DNA of 64,000 bases from assembly GCF_001426885.1 (NCBI RefSeq), contig NZ_LMFP01000003.1:1299701-1363700 (forward strand), given 5' to 3'. The DNA comes from Pelomonas sp. Root1444. Lineage in GTDB: Bacteria; Pseudomonadota; Gammaproteobacteria; Burkholderiales; Burkholderiaceae_C. The translations under genes were made by a program, and so were the position numbers. The notes below the pieces were generated by a model. That model saw only the letters and a list, made by a program, of their open reading frames with translations. It ran no database searches and was not told the DNA's origin. How positions within the stretch are numbered: the stretch's first letter is position 1; the number at the start of each line of letters is the position of its first letter. This document shows, piece by piece, positions 8,259 through 17,886 of the stretch.

Positions 8259-10382
8259 ATGGACAACAAGGACATTCGGCCCCGGCCGGACCGGCATGGG
8301 GTCGGGCTGCCGCCGTCGCGACCGCCCGTGCGGTTCGCGCTCGGCTCGATGCTGGTGTGCGTCGCACTCTGGACGACGGCCGCCGTGGGCCAGCCGGCGT
8401 CCGCGCCGGACATGGACACCGTCAAGGCCCGCATCGCCGAGGACGATCGCCGGCGACCCGTCGTGGCGATCCAGCTCGCCCAGCAGGCGCTGGCCCACGC
8501 ATCGCCCACGCCCGACGAGCGCCGCTGGCTGCGCGCGCAGCTGATCCGCGACCTGGTGCGCATGCGCCGCCACGACGAGGCCCTGGCGCAGGCACTGGCG
8601 GGCCGCGACGAGGCTCGCGATCCCAAGGGGCAGTTGCACTTCGACGTGCTGGCGTTGACGGCGCTTGCCGACGCACGGCGCAACGAAGAGCTGCTCAAGC
8701 GCTACCAGGGCATTGCGGCGCGGCTGCCGCCAGCGGCCGCGGCCACCAAGGACGCCGATGCGCGCATGGACGCGGCCAACGCGTGGCGGCTGGCCGGCAC
8801 GGCCCTGCTGCGGCTCGGCCAGTTGCCCGAGAGCAACCTCCTGCTCACCCAGGCGCTGCGCGTGTTCGACGAGCGTCCCGACGCGGTCTACGAAACCTCG
8901 CAGACGCTGGCCGCCATGGCGCTGCTGAATGCCAAGCTGGGTCACCCTGACCAGGCGCTGGGCGCCGTGCAACGGGCCATCGACGCGTCGGAGGCCGCCA
9001 GCGATCGCTCGAGCCTGCCGGGCTACTACTTGCGCAAGGCCTACGTGCTGGGCCTGCTCGGCCGCCCGGATGACCAGCAAGCGGCGCTGCTGAAGGCCAG
9101 GACGCTGGCGCAGGAGGAGTTGAGGCCCTACGAGCTGGCCGTTGCGGCAACGAATCTCGCCGACGTCGCATTGCAGAAGAAGGACTACCAGGCCGCGCTG
9201 GCCTACACGGACGAGGCCATTCCGCTGGTCGAGCAGTCCGGCGACCAGGAGTCGCTGTGGGTGGCCTGGGTCAACAAGGGCACCGCGCTGAACCGGCTGG
9301 GGCGGCCCGGCGGCATCGACTGGATCCGCAAGGCCATCGCGGCCTTCGCAGCGGCGCCGGGCATGGACAGCAACGTGGCCGAGGTGCATGGCCTGCTCGC
9401 CGAGGAACTGGCCTTCAACCACGAGCACGAGCGCGCCTACGAGGCCGCGATGCAGTTCAAGCGCCTCACCGACGGCGTGCGCAAGGCCGCGGACCAGAAG
9501 CGCATCGCCGAGGCCAACGCCGCCTATGAAGCCGACAAGCGCCAGCGCCAGATCGAGGCGCTGGAGCAGGAGCAGCGCCACCAGCAGCGCTTTCGCTGGA
9601 TGCTGGCCCTGGCCGCCGTGGCGGGGCTAGCCGCCGCAGCGGTGGCGGTCGTCAGCCGCTACCACGTCAAGAAGGCCTATGGAGCCATGCGCGACATGGC
9701 CTTCTCCGACCCGCTCACCGGCCTGCGCAACCGCCGCCACCTCGTGGCCACGATCGCCACCGACCTCGCGCAGGCGCAGCGCCTGCATGCCGGCACGCGC
9801 GGCGATGCGGCCCCGACCAACGCCGACCTGGTCTTCATGATGATCGACGTCGACCACTTCAAGGCGGTCAACGACCAACACGGCCATGCCGCCGGCGACG
9901 CCGTGCTGAAGCAGTGCGCGGCCGTGCTGCAGCGCCAACTGCGCGGGTCGGACACGCTGGTGCGGTGGGGCGGCGAGGAGTTCCTCGTGCTGGCCCGCCA
10001 GACCAACCCGGGCGAGGTGCATGTGCTGGCGGAGCGGCTGCGGGCCAGCATCGCGGCGCATGACTTCGTCCTTGACGACGGCCAGTTGCTGCGCAAGACC
10101 TGCTCCATCGGCTACGCCTGCCATCCGCTGGCGCCGGATGCCGACGGCGCTGCGCCGGCCGACTGGAACGACACCGTGGACCTGGCCGACCAATGCCTGT
10201 ATCTCGCCAAGGCGAATGGCCGCGACCTCTGGGTGGGCATCGCCGAGCGCGACGCGCGGCGCGCCCGCGAACACCCGGGCACCCACGAGCTGCGCGCCGG
10301 CCTGGACCTCGGCCTGTGGACGCTGCGCTGGCGGGACGGGCGCAACCTCGCATGGCCAGCGCCGGCGCAACTGCCGCGCTGA
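8259..10382 (+). CDS. Diguanylate cyclase with periplasmic TPR-like sensor region
   Basis: 707 residues. An N-terminal hydrophobic segment (residues 28-50, FALGSMLVCVALWTTAAVG) directs a long helical-repeat region (about 60-430, TPR-like) outside the membrane. A second membrane segment (MLALAAVAGLAAAAVAVVS, about residue 448) leads to a cytoplasmic GGDEF domain starting DPLTGLRNRRHL. The active-site signature is GGEEF (residues 571-575), and RGSD five residues before it is an inhibitory c-di-GMP site (RxxD). It should make c-di-GMP from GTP with product inhibition. The nearby PilZ protein is a candidate receptor, by inference. Confidence 0.88.
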   Translation: MDNKDIRPRPDRHGVGLPPSRPPVRFALGSMLVCVALWTTAAVGQPASAPDMDTVKARIAEDDRRRPVVAIQLAQQALAHASPTPDERRWLRAQLIRDLVRMRRHDEALAQALAGRDEARDPKGQLHFDVLALTALADARRNEELLKRYQGIAARLPPAAAATKDADARMDAANAWRLAGTALLRLGQLPESNLLLTQALRVFDERPDAVYETSQTLAAMALLNAKLGHPDQALGAVQRAIDASEAASDRSSLPGYYLRKAYVLGLLGRPDDQQAALLKARTLAQEELRPYELAVAATNLADVALQKKDYQAALAYTDEAIPLVEQSGDQESLWVAWVNKGTALNRLGRPGGIDWIRKAIAAFAAAPGMDSNVAEVHGLLAEELAFNHEHERAYEAAMQFKRLTDGVRKAADQKRIAEANAAYEADKRQRQIEALEQEQRHQQRFRWMLALAAVAGLAAAAVAVVSRYHVKKAYGAMRDMAFSDPLTGLRNRRHLVATIATDLAQAQRLHAGTRGDAAPTNADLVFMMIDVDHFKAVNDQHGHAAGDAVLKQCAAVLQRQLRGSDTLVRWGGEEFLVLARQTNPGEVHVLAERLRASIAAHDFVLDDGQLLRKTCSIGYACHPLAPDADGAAPADWNDTVDLADQCLYLAKANGRDLWVGIAERDARRAREHPGTHELRAGLDLGLWTLRWRDGRNLAWPAPAQLPR

Positions 10383-10391
10383 CCCCTGGGC

Positions 10392-11486
10392 GTGCATGAT
10401 CCGCCCATGCCCTCCCCTCATCTGCTCCGCAGCGCCGGCCGCCTCGCCGTCGATGCCACCACCGGCGTCACCGACCTCGTCGAGGCGATGCATGCCGAGA
10501 TCGCGCGGCTGCCGCTGACGGCCTCGCGCGAGCGCACGTCCGGCATCACCGGCCTCGTCTACCGCAGCGTGCGTGGCGTGACGCGGCTCGTCGGCGGCGG
10601 GCTCGACATCGCGCTCGGCGCGCTGACGCCGCTGCTCGGCGCGGCGGCGCCCGAGCGCGCGAACGCCGCGCTGGCCGCGCTCAACGGCGTGCTCGGCGAC
10701 TATCTGGAAGCGACCACTAACCCGCTGGCCACGCGCATGAGCCTGCAGCCCCTGGTGGACGGCGCGACCGGCCCGCCACTCGTGCTGCTGCACGGCCTGT
10801 GCATGAACGAGGCGCAATGGCGGCGCGACGGCGCGGACTTCCCGGCGGCGCTCGCGGCGCTGGGCTACCAGCCGCTGGGCCTGCGCTACAACAGCGGCCG
10901 CGCGATCTGGCGCAACGGTGCCGAGCTGGCCGAGCTGCTGGACGGCGTGCCCGGCCCGCTGACGCTGCTGGGGCACAGCATGGGCGGCCTGGTCGCGCGC
11001 AGTGCCATCGCGCAGGCCGGGCGCCGGCGCTGGCCCAAACGGCTGGAACGGTTGATCACGCTGGGCACACCCCACCTCGGCGCGCCGCTGGAGCGCGGCG
11101 GCCAGCAGGTGCAGCGGCTGCTCGCCGCCAGCGCCTACTCGCGGCCGCTGGCCGCGCTGGCCGCGCGGCGCAGCGCCGGCATCCGCGACCTGCGCCACGG
11201 CAGCCTGCTCGAAGCCGACGACGGCGCGGCCAGCCGCATCCCGCTGCCCGCGGGCGTGGCCAGCTATGCCGTGGCGGCCACGACGGCCAGGAAGCCCAGC
11301 GGCCCGCCGGCACGCTGGCTGGGCGACGGCCTGGTGCCGGTGGCCAGCGCCCTCGGCCAGCACCGCGAGGCCGCGCGGCGCCTGGCCTTCACGGATACCG
11401 CCGTCTTCACCGGCCTCGGCCATCTCGCGTTGCAGACCGATGCGGCCGTGCTGCGGCAGCTGCAGGACTGGCTGGCGCGAGCTTGA
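10392..11486 (+). CDS. Alpha/beta hydrolase, lipase-like
   Basis: 364 residues (ATG 10392; ATG 10407 is also possible). A helical N-terminal region of about 110 residues precedes the hydrolase fold. The oxyanion region is LVLLHGLCMNEAQWRRDG, the nucleophile elbow GHSMGG contains Ser196, and LITLGTPHLGAPLE is typical of lipases and PGAP1-like esterases. A catalytic His is probably in TGLGHLALQTD near the C-terminus. No signal peptide is evident, so it is probably cytoplasmic. It starts 9 nt after the diguanylate cyclase and is likely co-transcribed. The substrate is unknown. Confidence 0.82.
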   Translation: MHDPPMPSPHLLRSAGRLAVDATTGVTDLVEAMHAEIARLPLTASRERTSGITGLVYRSVRGVTRLVGGGLDIALGALTPLLGAAAPERANAALAALNGVLGDYLEATTNPLATRMSLQPLVDGATGPPLVLLHGLCMNEAQWRRDGADFPAALAALGYQPLGLRYNSGRAIWRNGAELAELLDGVPGPLTLLGHSMGGLVARSAIAQAGRRRWPKRLERLITLGTPHLGAPLERGGQQVQRLLAASAYSRPLAALAARRSAGIRDLRHGSLLEADDGAASRIPLPAGVASYAVAATTARKPSGPPARWLGDGLVPVASALGQHREAARRLAFTDTAVFTGLGHLALQTDAAVLRQLQDWLARA

Positions 11487-11546
11487 CCGGCATCAAGCGC
11501 CGGCCTGCCGCCCGGCGCCACCATGGCAGGTCTCCAAGGAGCCGCC

Positions 11547-12134
11547 ATGCCCGAACGCATCGCCCTCATCCAGGCCCACCCCGACCCCGCCGGCGGCCAT
11601 CTCTGCCATGCGCTGGCCCGGGCCTATGCGGACGGCGCGCTGCGCGCCGGCCGTGAGGTGCGCGTCATCGACGTCGCCCAGCTCGACTTCCCGCTGCTGC
11701 GCTCGCAGAAGGACTGGCTGGAGGGCGAAGTGCCGGCGTCGCTCCGGCCCGCCCAGGAGACGCTGCGCTGGGCCCAGCACCTGGTGTTCTTCTTCCCGCT
11801 GTGGCTGGGCGACATGCCGGCGCTGCTGAAGGGCTTCCTGGAGCAGATCGCGCGGCGCGGCTTCGCCTTCGAGCCGGTCGAGGGCAACCCGCTGGGCCGC
11901 AAGCTGCTGACCGGCCGCTCGGCGCGCGTCATCGTCACGATGGGCATGCCGGCCCAGGTCTACCGCTGGTACTTCCGCGCGCACAGCGTCAAGTCCCTGG
12001 AGCGCAACATCCTCGGCTTCGTCGGCATCGGGCCCATCCACGAGACGTTGATCGGCGGCGTCGACGGCCTCGGCGAGGCGGGCGTGCGGCGCTGGCTGGA
12101 CGAGATGGCCGAGCGGGGCGCCGCCGGCGGCTGA
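11547..12134 (+). CDS. NAD(P)H dehydrogenase (quinone)-like flavodoxin-fold protein
   Basis: 195 residues; start ATG 11547 is preceded by AAGGAG at good spacing. The N-terminus IALIQAHPDPAGGHLCHALA is the phosphate-binding loop of the KefF/NQO1 flavodoxin-like family, and LVFFFPLWLGDMPALLKGFL followed by GFAFEP matches the FMN site and the usual active-site segment. It probably reduces quinones or related compounds with NAD(P)H in the cytoplasm. A hairpin follows the stop. Confidence 0.82.
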   Translation: MPERIALIQAHPDPAGGHLCHALARAYADGALRAGREVRVIDVAQLDFPLLRSQKDWLEGEVPASLRPAQETLRWAQHLVFFFPLWLGDMPALLKGFLEQIARRGFAFEPVEGNPLGRKLLTGRSARVIVTMGMPAQVYRWYFRAHSVKSLERNILGFVGIGPIHETLIGGVDGLGEAGVRRWLDEMAERGAAGG

Positions 12135-12136
12135 CC

Positions 12137-12156
12137 CCCGTCGCCTGCGCGACGGG
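12137..12156 (+). terminator. Hairpin, possible terminator
   Basis: Perfect 8-bp stem CCCGTCGC / GCGACGGG with a CTGC loop, 3 nt after the stop of the flavodoxin-fold gene. There is no T-run, so termination is only a suggestion. Confidence 0.4.
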
Positions 12157-12215
12157 CGCGCCCCGCACCGCGACGCTAAGCTGGCCGTTTCCCCAAGAAG
12201 CGCCAGGAGACCGCC

Positions 12216-14423
12216 ATGCCCGTCGAATCCCACTACCGCATCTGCCCGCTGTGCGAGGCCTGCTGCGGCCTGGAGGTCAAGACCGAGGGCGCCAAGGTCG
12301 TCGGCATCCGCGGCGCGGACAACGACGTCTTCAGCCGCGGCTACCTGTGCCCCAAGGGCGTGTCGCTGAAGGACTTGCATGAGGACCCGGACCGCCTGCG
12401 CACGCCGCTGATCAAGCGCGACGGCCGCTTCGTGCCGGCGAGCTGGGACGAAGCCTTTGCCGAGATCGAGCGCCGCCTGCTGCCGGTCTGGCGCGAACAG
12501 GGGCCGGACGCGGTGGCGCTGACCATCGGCAACCCGGCCGCGCACAAGGTCAACCTGCTGGCCTACACGCCGCGCCTGGTGCGGGCGCTGGGCAGCCGCA
12601 ACGTCTTCAGCGCCTCGACGCTGGACCAGATGCCCAAGCAGCTCAGCGCCGGGCTGATGTTCGGCCACTGGCTGTCCATCCCGCTGCCGGACATCGAGCG
12701 CTGCGACTACCTGCTGATGCTGGGCGCCAACCCCATGGTCAGCAACGGCAGCCTGTGGACGGTGCCCGACTACCGCGGCAAGGCCAAGGCCATGCGCGCG
12801 CGCGGCGGGCGCATCGTCGTCGTCGACCCGCGCCGCAGCGAAACGGCCGCCGTGGCCGACGAGCATTTGCCCATCCGCCCCGGCGGCGACGCGCTGCTGC
12901 TGCTGGGCATCGCGCACACGCTGTTCGACGAAGGCCTGGTCAAGCTGGGTCGCCTGGCCGAGCATGTCAACGGGCTGGACGAGGCGCGCGCCGCCGTGGC
13001 GCCGTTCGCGCCCGAGGTCACTGCCGCCGGCTGCGGCATCCCGGCCGACGCGCAGCGCCGCATCGCCCGCGAGCTGGCCGCCGCGCCGCGCGCCGCGGTC
13101 TACGGCCGCATCGGCACCTGCACGACGCGCTTCGGCACGGTGAACTCCTGGCTGGTGGACCTGCTCAACGTGCTGACCGGCAACCTCGACCGCGAGGGCG
13201 GCGCGATGTTCGCAAAGGCCGCGGCGTTCGCGGCCAACACGCAGGGCAGGCCCGGCAGCGGCAAGGGCATCACCACCGGCCGCCGCAAGAGCCGCGTCTC
13301 CGGCGCGCCCGAGGTCTTCGGCGAGCTGCCGATCACGGTGATGGCCGAGGAGATGGAGACCGCTGGCGAAGGGCAGATCAAGGCGCTGATCACGGTGGCC
13401 AGCAACCCGGTGCTGTCCGCGCCCGGCGGGCCGCGCATCGCCCAGGCGCTCGAAGGGCTGGACTTCATGCTCAGCCTGGACATCTACATCAACGAGACCA
13501 GCCGCCATGCCGACGTCATCCTGCCCGGGCTGTCGCCGCTGGAGGACCTGCACTTCGACGTCGCCTTCCCGCAGCTCAGCCACCGCAACCATGCGCGCTT
13601 CTCGGGGCCCGTGTTCGACGCGCCGGCCGGCACGCCGCAGGAGTGGCAGACCATCCTGCGCCTGTGCGCGTTGCTGGAAGGGCGCGGGCTCAACGTCGAC
13701 GTGCAGCAGCTCGACGACGAGGCGATCGAGTCCGACGTGAAGCGCTTCGCCGGCGACAACGCGCCCGCCGTGCTGGCCGCGCTGCGGCCGTGGCGCGGCC
13801 CCGAGCGCCTCATCGACCTGCAGCTGCGCGTCGGGCCCTATGGCGACCAGTTCGGCCGCAAGCCCGACGGCCTCAACCTGGCCAAGGTCAAGGCGGCCAG
13901 CACCGTAGAGGCCGGCGGCATCGACCTGGGCGCGTTGACCGCCCGCATCCCCGAGGTGCTGCGCACGCCCAGCGGCAAGATCGAGCTGGCGCCGCCGTCC
14001 ATCGTGGCCGACCTGGCGGCCATCCAGGTGGAGGCCGCGCCCGCCTTCAGCCTCATCGGCCGGCGCGACGTGCGCTCGGGCAACAGCTGGATGCACAACC
14101 TGCCCCTGCTCGCCAAGGGGCCGGAGCGCTGCACGCTGCTGGTGAACCCCGGCGACGCCGAACGCCTCGGTCTGGCGGAGTTCGCGCGGGTGCGCAGTGC
14201 CGCGGGCGAGCTGGTGGCGCGCGTCGAGCGCAGCGCCGACATGAGCGCCGGCGTCGTCAGCCTGCCGCATGGCTGGGGCCACGACCTGGACGGCGTGCAA
14301 CTGGGCGTCGCCCGCGAGCGGCCCGGCGTCAACATGAACGCGCTGCTGGACGATGCGGCGCGCGACCCGCTGAGCGGCAATGCGGTGCTCAGCGGCGTGG
14401 CGGTGCAGATCACTGCGGCTTGA
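12216..14423 (+). CDS. Molybdopterin oxidoreductase with N-terminal 4Fe-4S cluster
   Basis: 735 residues. An N-terminal iron-sulfur binding region has Cys10, Cys13, Cys17 and Cys45 (CPLCEACC, GYLCPKG). Molybdopterin-binding landmarks follow: LLMLGANPMVSNGSL, IVVVDPRRSETA, VYGRIGTCTTRFG, and the C-terminal dinucleotide-binding domain with SLPHGWGHDLDG. No Tat signal, so it is cytoplasmic. It belongs to the formate dehydrogenase/nitrate reductase superfamily; the substrate is not recognisable, and there is no electron-transfer partner gene next to it. Its 3' end overlaps the convergent LytTR gene by 14 nt. Confidence 0.85.
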   Translation: MPVESHYRICPLCEACCGLEVKTEGAKVVGIRGADNDVFSRGYLCPKGVSLKDLHEDPDRLRTPLIKRDGRFVPASWDEAFAEIERRLLPVWREQGPDAVALTIGNPAAHKVNLLAYTPRLVRALGSRNVFSASTLDQMPKQLSAGLMFGHWLSIPLPDIERCDYLLMLGANPMVSNGSLWTVPDYRGKAKAMRARGGRIVVVDPRRSETAAVADEHLPIRPGGDALLLLGIAHTLFDEGLVKLGRLAEHVNGLDEARAAVAPFAPEVTAAGCGIPADAQRRIARELAAAPRAAVYGRIGTCTTRFGTVNSWLVDLLNVLTGNLDREGGAMFAKAAAFAANTQGRPGSGKGITTGRRKSRVSGAPEVFGELPITVMAEEMETAGEGQIKALITVASNPVLSAPGGPRIAQALEGLDFMLSLDIYINETSRHADVILPGLSPLEDLHFDVAFPQLSHRNHARFSGPVFDAPAGTPQEWQTILRLCALLEGRGLNVDVQQLDDEAIESDVKRFAGDNAPAVLAALRPWRGPERLIDLQLRVGPYGDQFGRKPDGLNLAKVKAASTVEAGGIDLGALTARIPEVLRTPSGKIELAPPSIVADLAAIQVEAAPAFSLIGRRDVRSGNSWMHNLPLLAKGPERCTLLVNPGDAERLGLAEFARVRSAAGELVARVERSADMSAGVVSLPHGWGHDLDGVQLGVARERPGVNMNALLDDAARDPLSGNAVLSGVAVQITAA

Positions 14424-15174
14424 ACAGGCCCTGGAAAGGCCGCGACACCGGCAGCGTGTCCGCCGAGCCGCGCAGGCGCAGCAGCATGCCGCCGTCGTCG
14501 TCCCGCACGGCGGTAGCGATCTGCGCAGCGGCCACCACGACGGAGCGATGCACCTGCTGAAAGCGCGCGGGGTCCAGCTGCGCCAGCAGGTCCTTCAGCG
14601 GCGTGCGCAGCAGGGCGTCGCGCTGCTGACCGGCCTCGACGTAGACGACACGCGTATAGCGGCTGTCGGACTCGAAGTAGAGGACGTCGGCCATGCGGAT
14701 CAGCCTCACCTCCTTGCCTACGCCGGCCTGCAGCGTGTCGGGCCAGGCGGGGCGGCGCTGCCCGTCGCCGAGCCGGGCCAGCAGGCGCTGCAGCGCGTCG
14801 CCGTCCACGGCCGGGCGCTGCAGGCGCTCGCGCAGCCGCGTCACCGCCTGGGCCAGGCGCTGCGCGTCCAGCGGCTTGACGAGGTAGTCCACCGCGCCGG
14901 CATCGAAGGCCTGCAGCGCGTGGTCGCCATAGGCGGTGACGAACACGACCGGGCAGCGGCCGGCGATGCGCCGCGCCACGTCGATGCCGGAGAGGCCCGG
15001 CATGCGGATGTCCAGGAAGCAGGCATCAGGCTCGTGGGCCAGCCACTGGTCCCAGGCGTCGGCGCCGTGCTCGGCCTGCGCGACGATGCGCGCCGCGGGC
15101 CAGGCCTGGGCCAGAACCTCGGCCAGTTGCTCGCGGGGCGCGGGTTCGTCGTCGGCGATCAGCAGTCGGGTCAT
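14410..15174 (-). CDS. LytTR-family response regulator (second system)
   Basis: 254 residues. Receiver domain with Asp55 (CFLDIRMPG) and Lys in YLVKPL, then a LytTR domain (VLYFESDSRYTRV, FQQVHRSVVVA). Its ATG overlaps the stop of the partner kinase by 4 nt (15171-15174), so the two are translationally coupled. It is homologous to the system at 5.3-8.2 kb but diverged, and is convergent with the molybdopterin oxidoreductase. Confidence 0.9.
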   Translation of the reverse strand: MTRLLIADDEPAPREQLAEVLAQAWPAARIVAQAEHGADAWDQWLAHEPDACFLDIRMPGLSGIDVARRIAGRCPVVFVTAYGDHALQAFDAGAVDYLVKPLDAQRLAQAVTRLRERLQRPAVDGDALQRLLARLGDGQRRPAWPDTLQAGVGKEVRLIRMADVLYFESDSRYTRVVYVEAGQQRDALLRTPLKDLLAQLDPARFQQVHRSVVVAAAQIATAVRDDDGGMLLRLRGSADTLPVSRPFQGLFKPQ

Positions 15175-16325
15175 GGCGTGATGGTGATTTCGGCGCGCGT
15201 GCCGCCCTCGTCACGGCGCCGCAGCGTGAAGTGGGCATGCGGTCCGAAATGGTGCCGCAGACGCTGGCGCAGGTTGGCCAGGCCCACATCGTCCTCCGCG
15301 CCGTCGGCCAGGCCCAGACCGTCGTCGTCCACGCGCAGCCACCAGCGGCCGTCGGCCTCGCGCGCGCCGGTCACCCAGAGGCGGCCGCCGCCGATCTTGG
15401 GTTCCAGCCCGTGCTCGACGGCGTTCTCCACCAGTGTCAACAGCAGGCCCGGTGGCAGCGGCTCGGGCGCCAGGTCCGGCGCAATGTCGACCTCCCCCTG
15501 CGCCCGCCCTTCCAACCGGGCGTCCAGGATGGCCAGGTAGTGGCGCACCGCCTTCACTTCGTCGGCCAGCGGTACGGTCGCGCGGCCCAGCATCTCGGTG
15601 CTGCGCCGCAGGAAGCCGGACAGCTCGCGCAGCAGCGGGCCGGCGCGCTCGTCGCGGCGGTCCACCCAGTGTTGCAGCGTGGCCAGCGTGTTGAAGACGA
15701 AGTGCGGGTGCACCTGCGCCTGCAGCAGCCGCAGGTCGGCCTCGGCGGCGGCGCGGGCGGCAGCGTCGCGCTCGGCCACCAGTTGCAGGCGGGCGAGTTG
15801 ACGTTGGCGAGCCCCATGGCCAACGCGCCCGACGAAGCCCATCACCAGCACCATCCCGATGAAGAAGGGCATCGTCGACATGAACACCGCCAGCAGGGCG
15901 CCCGGTTCGCGCGCGAGCTCGACGCCACCGAGTAGTCCTCCATGAGTCAGCAGGGTCGCCAGTGCGCCCACCGCCGCCCCCACCACGCAGCTGGTGACGG
16001 TGCCGCGCCAGGTCTGCTTCTGCGGCGTCAGCCAGACACCCAGCAGCGCAAAGGTCACAGCCACCCAGGCCAGGGCCGCGATGCCGAACGCCGCACCCCA
16101 GCCCGCGCCACGGCCGTGCAGCCATGCCGCCGCGCCGACCAGCACCAGCCACCAACCCGCCCAGGCTCCGAGGCCGCGGCGCGAATAGAGGTAGATGTCG
16201 GCGAGCTCGACACGCTCGCGCAGCAGCGGGTCATCGCGCCCGAAGCGTTCGTAGTACGGCAGGGCCCAACGGTAGTAGCGCTGCTGCAAGGCATTGCCAT
16301 GGGCGAGGGGGTTGGATGTGTCCAT
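15171..16325 (-). CDS. LytS-type sensor histidine kinase (second system)
   Basis: 384 residues from ATG 16325 (MDTSNPLAHG); a longer frame reaches 16628 but would run into the divergent promoter region. An N-terminal charged segment is followed by about four membrane helices (residues 53-165), then the His_kinase domain with QVHPHFVFNTL (His208), LVENAVEHGL and DDVGLANLRQRL. It phosphorylates the LytTR regulator that follows. Unlike the first LytS locus, this one has no pseudokinase partner. The 244 bp to the divergent gene at 16570 show nothing I can name. Confidence 0.88.
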   Translation of the reverse strand: MDTSNPLAHGNALQQRYYRWALPYYERFGRDDPLLRERVELADIYLYSRRGLGAWAGWWLVLVGAAAWLHGRGAGWGAAFGIAALAWVAVTFALLGVWLTPQKQTWRGTVTSCVVGAAVGALATLLTHGGLLGGVELAREPGALLAVFMSTMPFFIGMVLVMGFVGRVGHGARQRQLARLQLVAERDAAARAAAEADLRLLQAQVHPHFVFNTLATLQHWVDRRDERAGPLLRELSGFLRRSTEMLGRATVPLADEVKAVRHYLAILDARLEGRAQGEVDIAPDLAPEPLPPGLLLTLVENAVEHGLEPKIGGGRLWVTGAREADGRWWLRVDDDGLGLADGAEDDVGLANLRQRLRHHFGPHAHFTLRRRDEGGTRAEITITP

Positions 16326-16569
16326 GACCGGCACTCTAGGTCGCAGGGATCGCAGCGCGCGCGCCCAGCGGGCGAATCGCTGGAGGCGCCGCACGAAACG
16401 CGGCAAGCGGCGCATGAGCCCCGCCCAAAGGCGGAAGTCACAGCGGTGTGAATCGGTAACAGTCGGCGCCGGCTTTCCGAGAAAAACTCGACAACCGCCA
16501 GCGCCCGGGCTGCCTAAACTCGCTTCCAAGCGGACGCATCCCCCCGTGCGTCCGGCTGCGGGAGACCCG

Positions 16570-17886
16570 ATGAGTGCAGAAGACACCGAACCGCCCGTCG
16601 TCCTTTTCGTGGACGACGAGCCCTCCATCCTGAGTTCGCTGCGGCGGCTTTTTCGCCCGCAGGGCTACCGCGTGTTGCTCGCGGACAGCGGCAAGGCGGC
16701 GCTGGCCATGCTGGAGACGGAGCCGGTCGACCTGGTCGTCTCGGACATGCGCATGCCGGAAATGGACGGTGCGGCGCTGCTGGAGAAGGTGCGCGAGCGC
16801 TGGCCCACGGTCGGCCGCGTGCTGTTGACGGGTTATGCCGACATCGGCTCGACCGTCGCGGCCATCAACCGCGGCCAGATCCACCGCTACATCGCCAAGC
16901 CCTGGGACGACCGCGAGCTGCTGATGTGCGTGCACGACGGCCTGGAGCGCCGCCGGCTGGAGAAGGAAAACCGCGCGCTGCTGGAGCTCACGCGCACGCA
17001 GAACGAGGAGCTGCAGTCGCTCAACACCGACCTGGCCGCGCGCGTGAAGGCGCGCACCAGCGAGCTGGAGCAGGTCAACGCGATGCTGGAGACCTCGTTC
17101 TCGCAACTGCAGGAGAACTTCCTGCTCTCCATCAACGTGTTCTCCGGTCTCATCGAGCTGCGCGGCGGCGGCCTGGCCGGCTATTCGCGCCAGGTGGCCG
17201 ACCTGGCCAAGCGCACCGCGCGCCGCCTCAACGTCGGCCCGGCGATGGAGGAGGACATCTACGTCGCCGGCCTGCTGCACGAGGTCGGCAAGATCGGCTT
17301 CCCCGACGCCATGCTGCGCAAGCCGCTGTCGGCCATGGCCAGCGACGAGCTGGCGCTGTACCGCCGCCACACGCTCAACGGCGAGGCCGCGCTGCTGCCG
17401 CTGGGCCGGCTGCAGCGCGTCGCGCGGCTGGTGCGTTCGCACCATGAGCGCATCGACGGCAAGGGCTTCCCCGACGCACTGAGCGGCGAGGAGGTACCGC
17501 TGGGCGCGCAGATCCTCAGCGTGGCGAGCGACTACTACGCGGCGCAGTCGGGCCGCATGTCGCTCAAGCGCTATTCGGCGGCGGAGGCGCATTCGCTGAT
17601 CCTCGGTGGCGCGGGCTCGCGCTACGAGCGCAGCGTCGTCGAGGCCTTCGAGCTGGCGCTGCAGGACGAGCCCATCGACAAGCCGCTGGACCGCGAACTG
17701 GCGGCCCATGAAGTCATGCCCGGCATGGTGCTGTCGCGCGACCTGCTGTCGCCGCAGGGCACGCTGTTGCTGGCCGCCGGCTACGTGTTCGACGCCCGCG
17801 TCGTGCGGCAATTGCGCGAGTTCTCCGGCCGCGAGGGCGTGAAGCTCAATATCTTCGTGAAGCTGCCGGAAGGGGGCTCGAAATGA
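16570..17886 (+). CDS. Response regulator with degenerate HD-GYP-like output domain
   Basis: 438 residues from ATG 16570, preceded by GGGAG. Receiver domain with Asp59 (LVVSDMRMP), a coiled coil (about 125-180), then an HD-GYP-like domain (about 190-370). The metal signature is altered: LLHEVGKIG has His237-Glu238 in place of HD, Tyr205 replaces the usual first His, and GFP (299-301) stands for GYP, although HHERIDGKGFPD remains. Related to RpfG-type c-di-GMP phosphodiesterases, but activity is uncertain. Its stop overlaps the next regulator by 4 nt; the pair feeds into the PAS kinase behind. Confidence 0.85.
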   Translation: MSAEDTEPPVVLFVDDEPSILSSLRRLFRPQGYRVLLADSGKAALAMLETEPVDLVVSDMRMPEMDGAALLEKVRERWPTVGRVLLTGYADIGSTVAAINRGQIHRYIAKPWDDRELLMCVHDGLERRRLEKENRALLELTRTQNEELQSLNTDLAARVKARTSELEQVNAMLETSFSQLQENFLLSINVFSGLIELRGGGLAGYSRQVADLAKRTARRLNVGPAMEEDIYVAGLLHEVGKIGFPDAMLRKPLSAMASDELALYRRHTLNGEAALLPLGRLQRVARLVRSHHERIDGKGFPDALSGEEVPLGAQILSVASDYYAAQSGRMSLKRYSAAEAHSLILGGAGSRYERSVVEAFELALQDEPIDKPLDRELAAHEVMPGMVLSRDLLSPQGTLLLAAGYVFDARVVRQLREFSGREGVKLNIFVKLPEGGSK

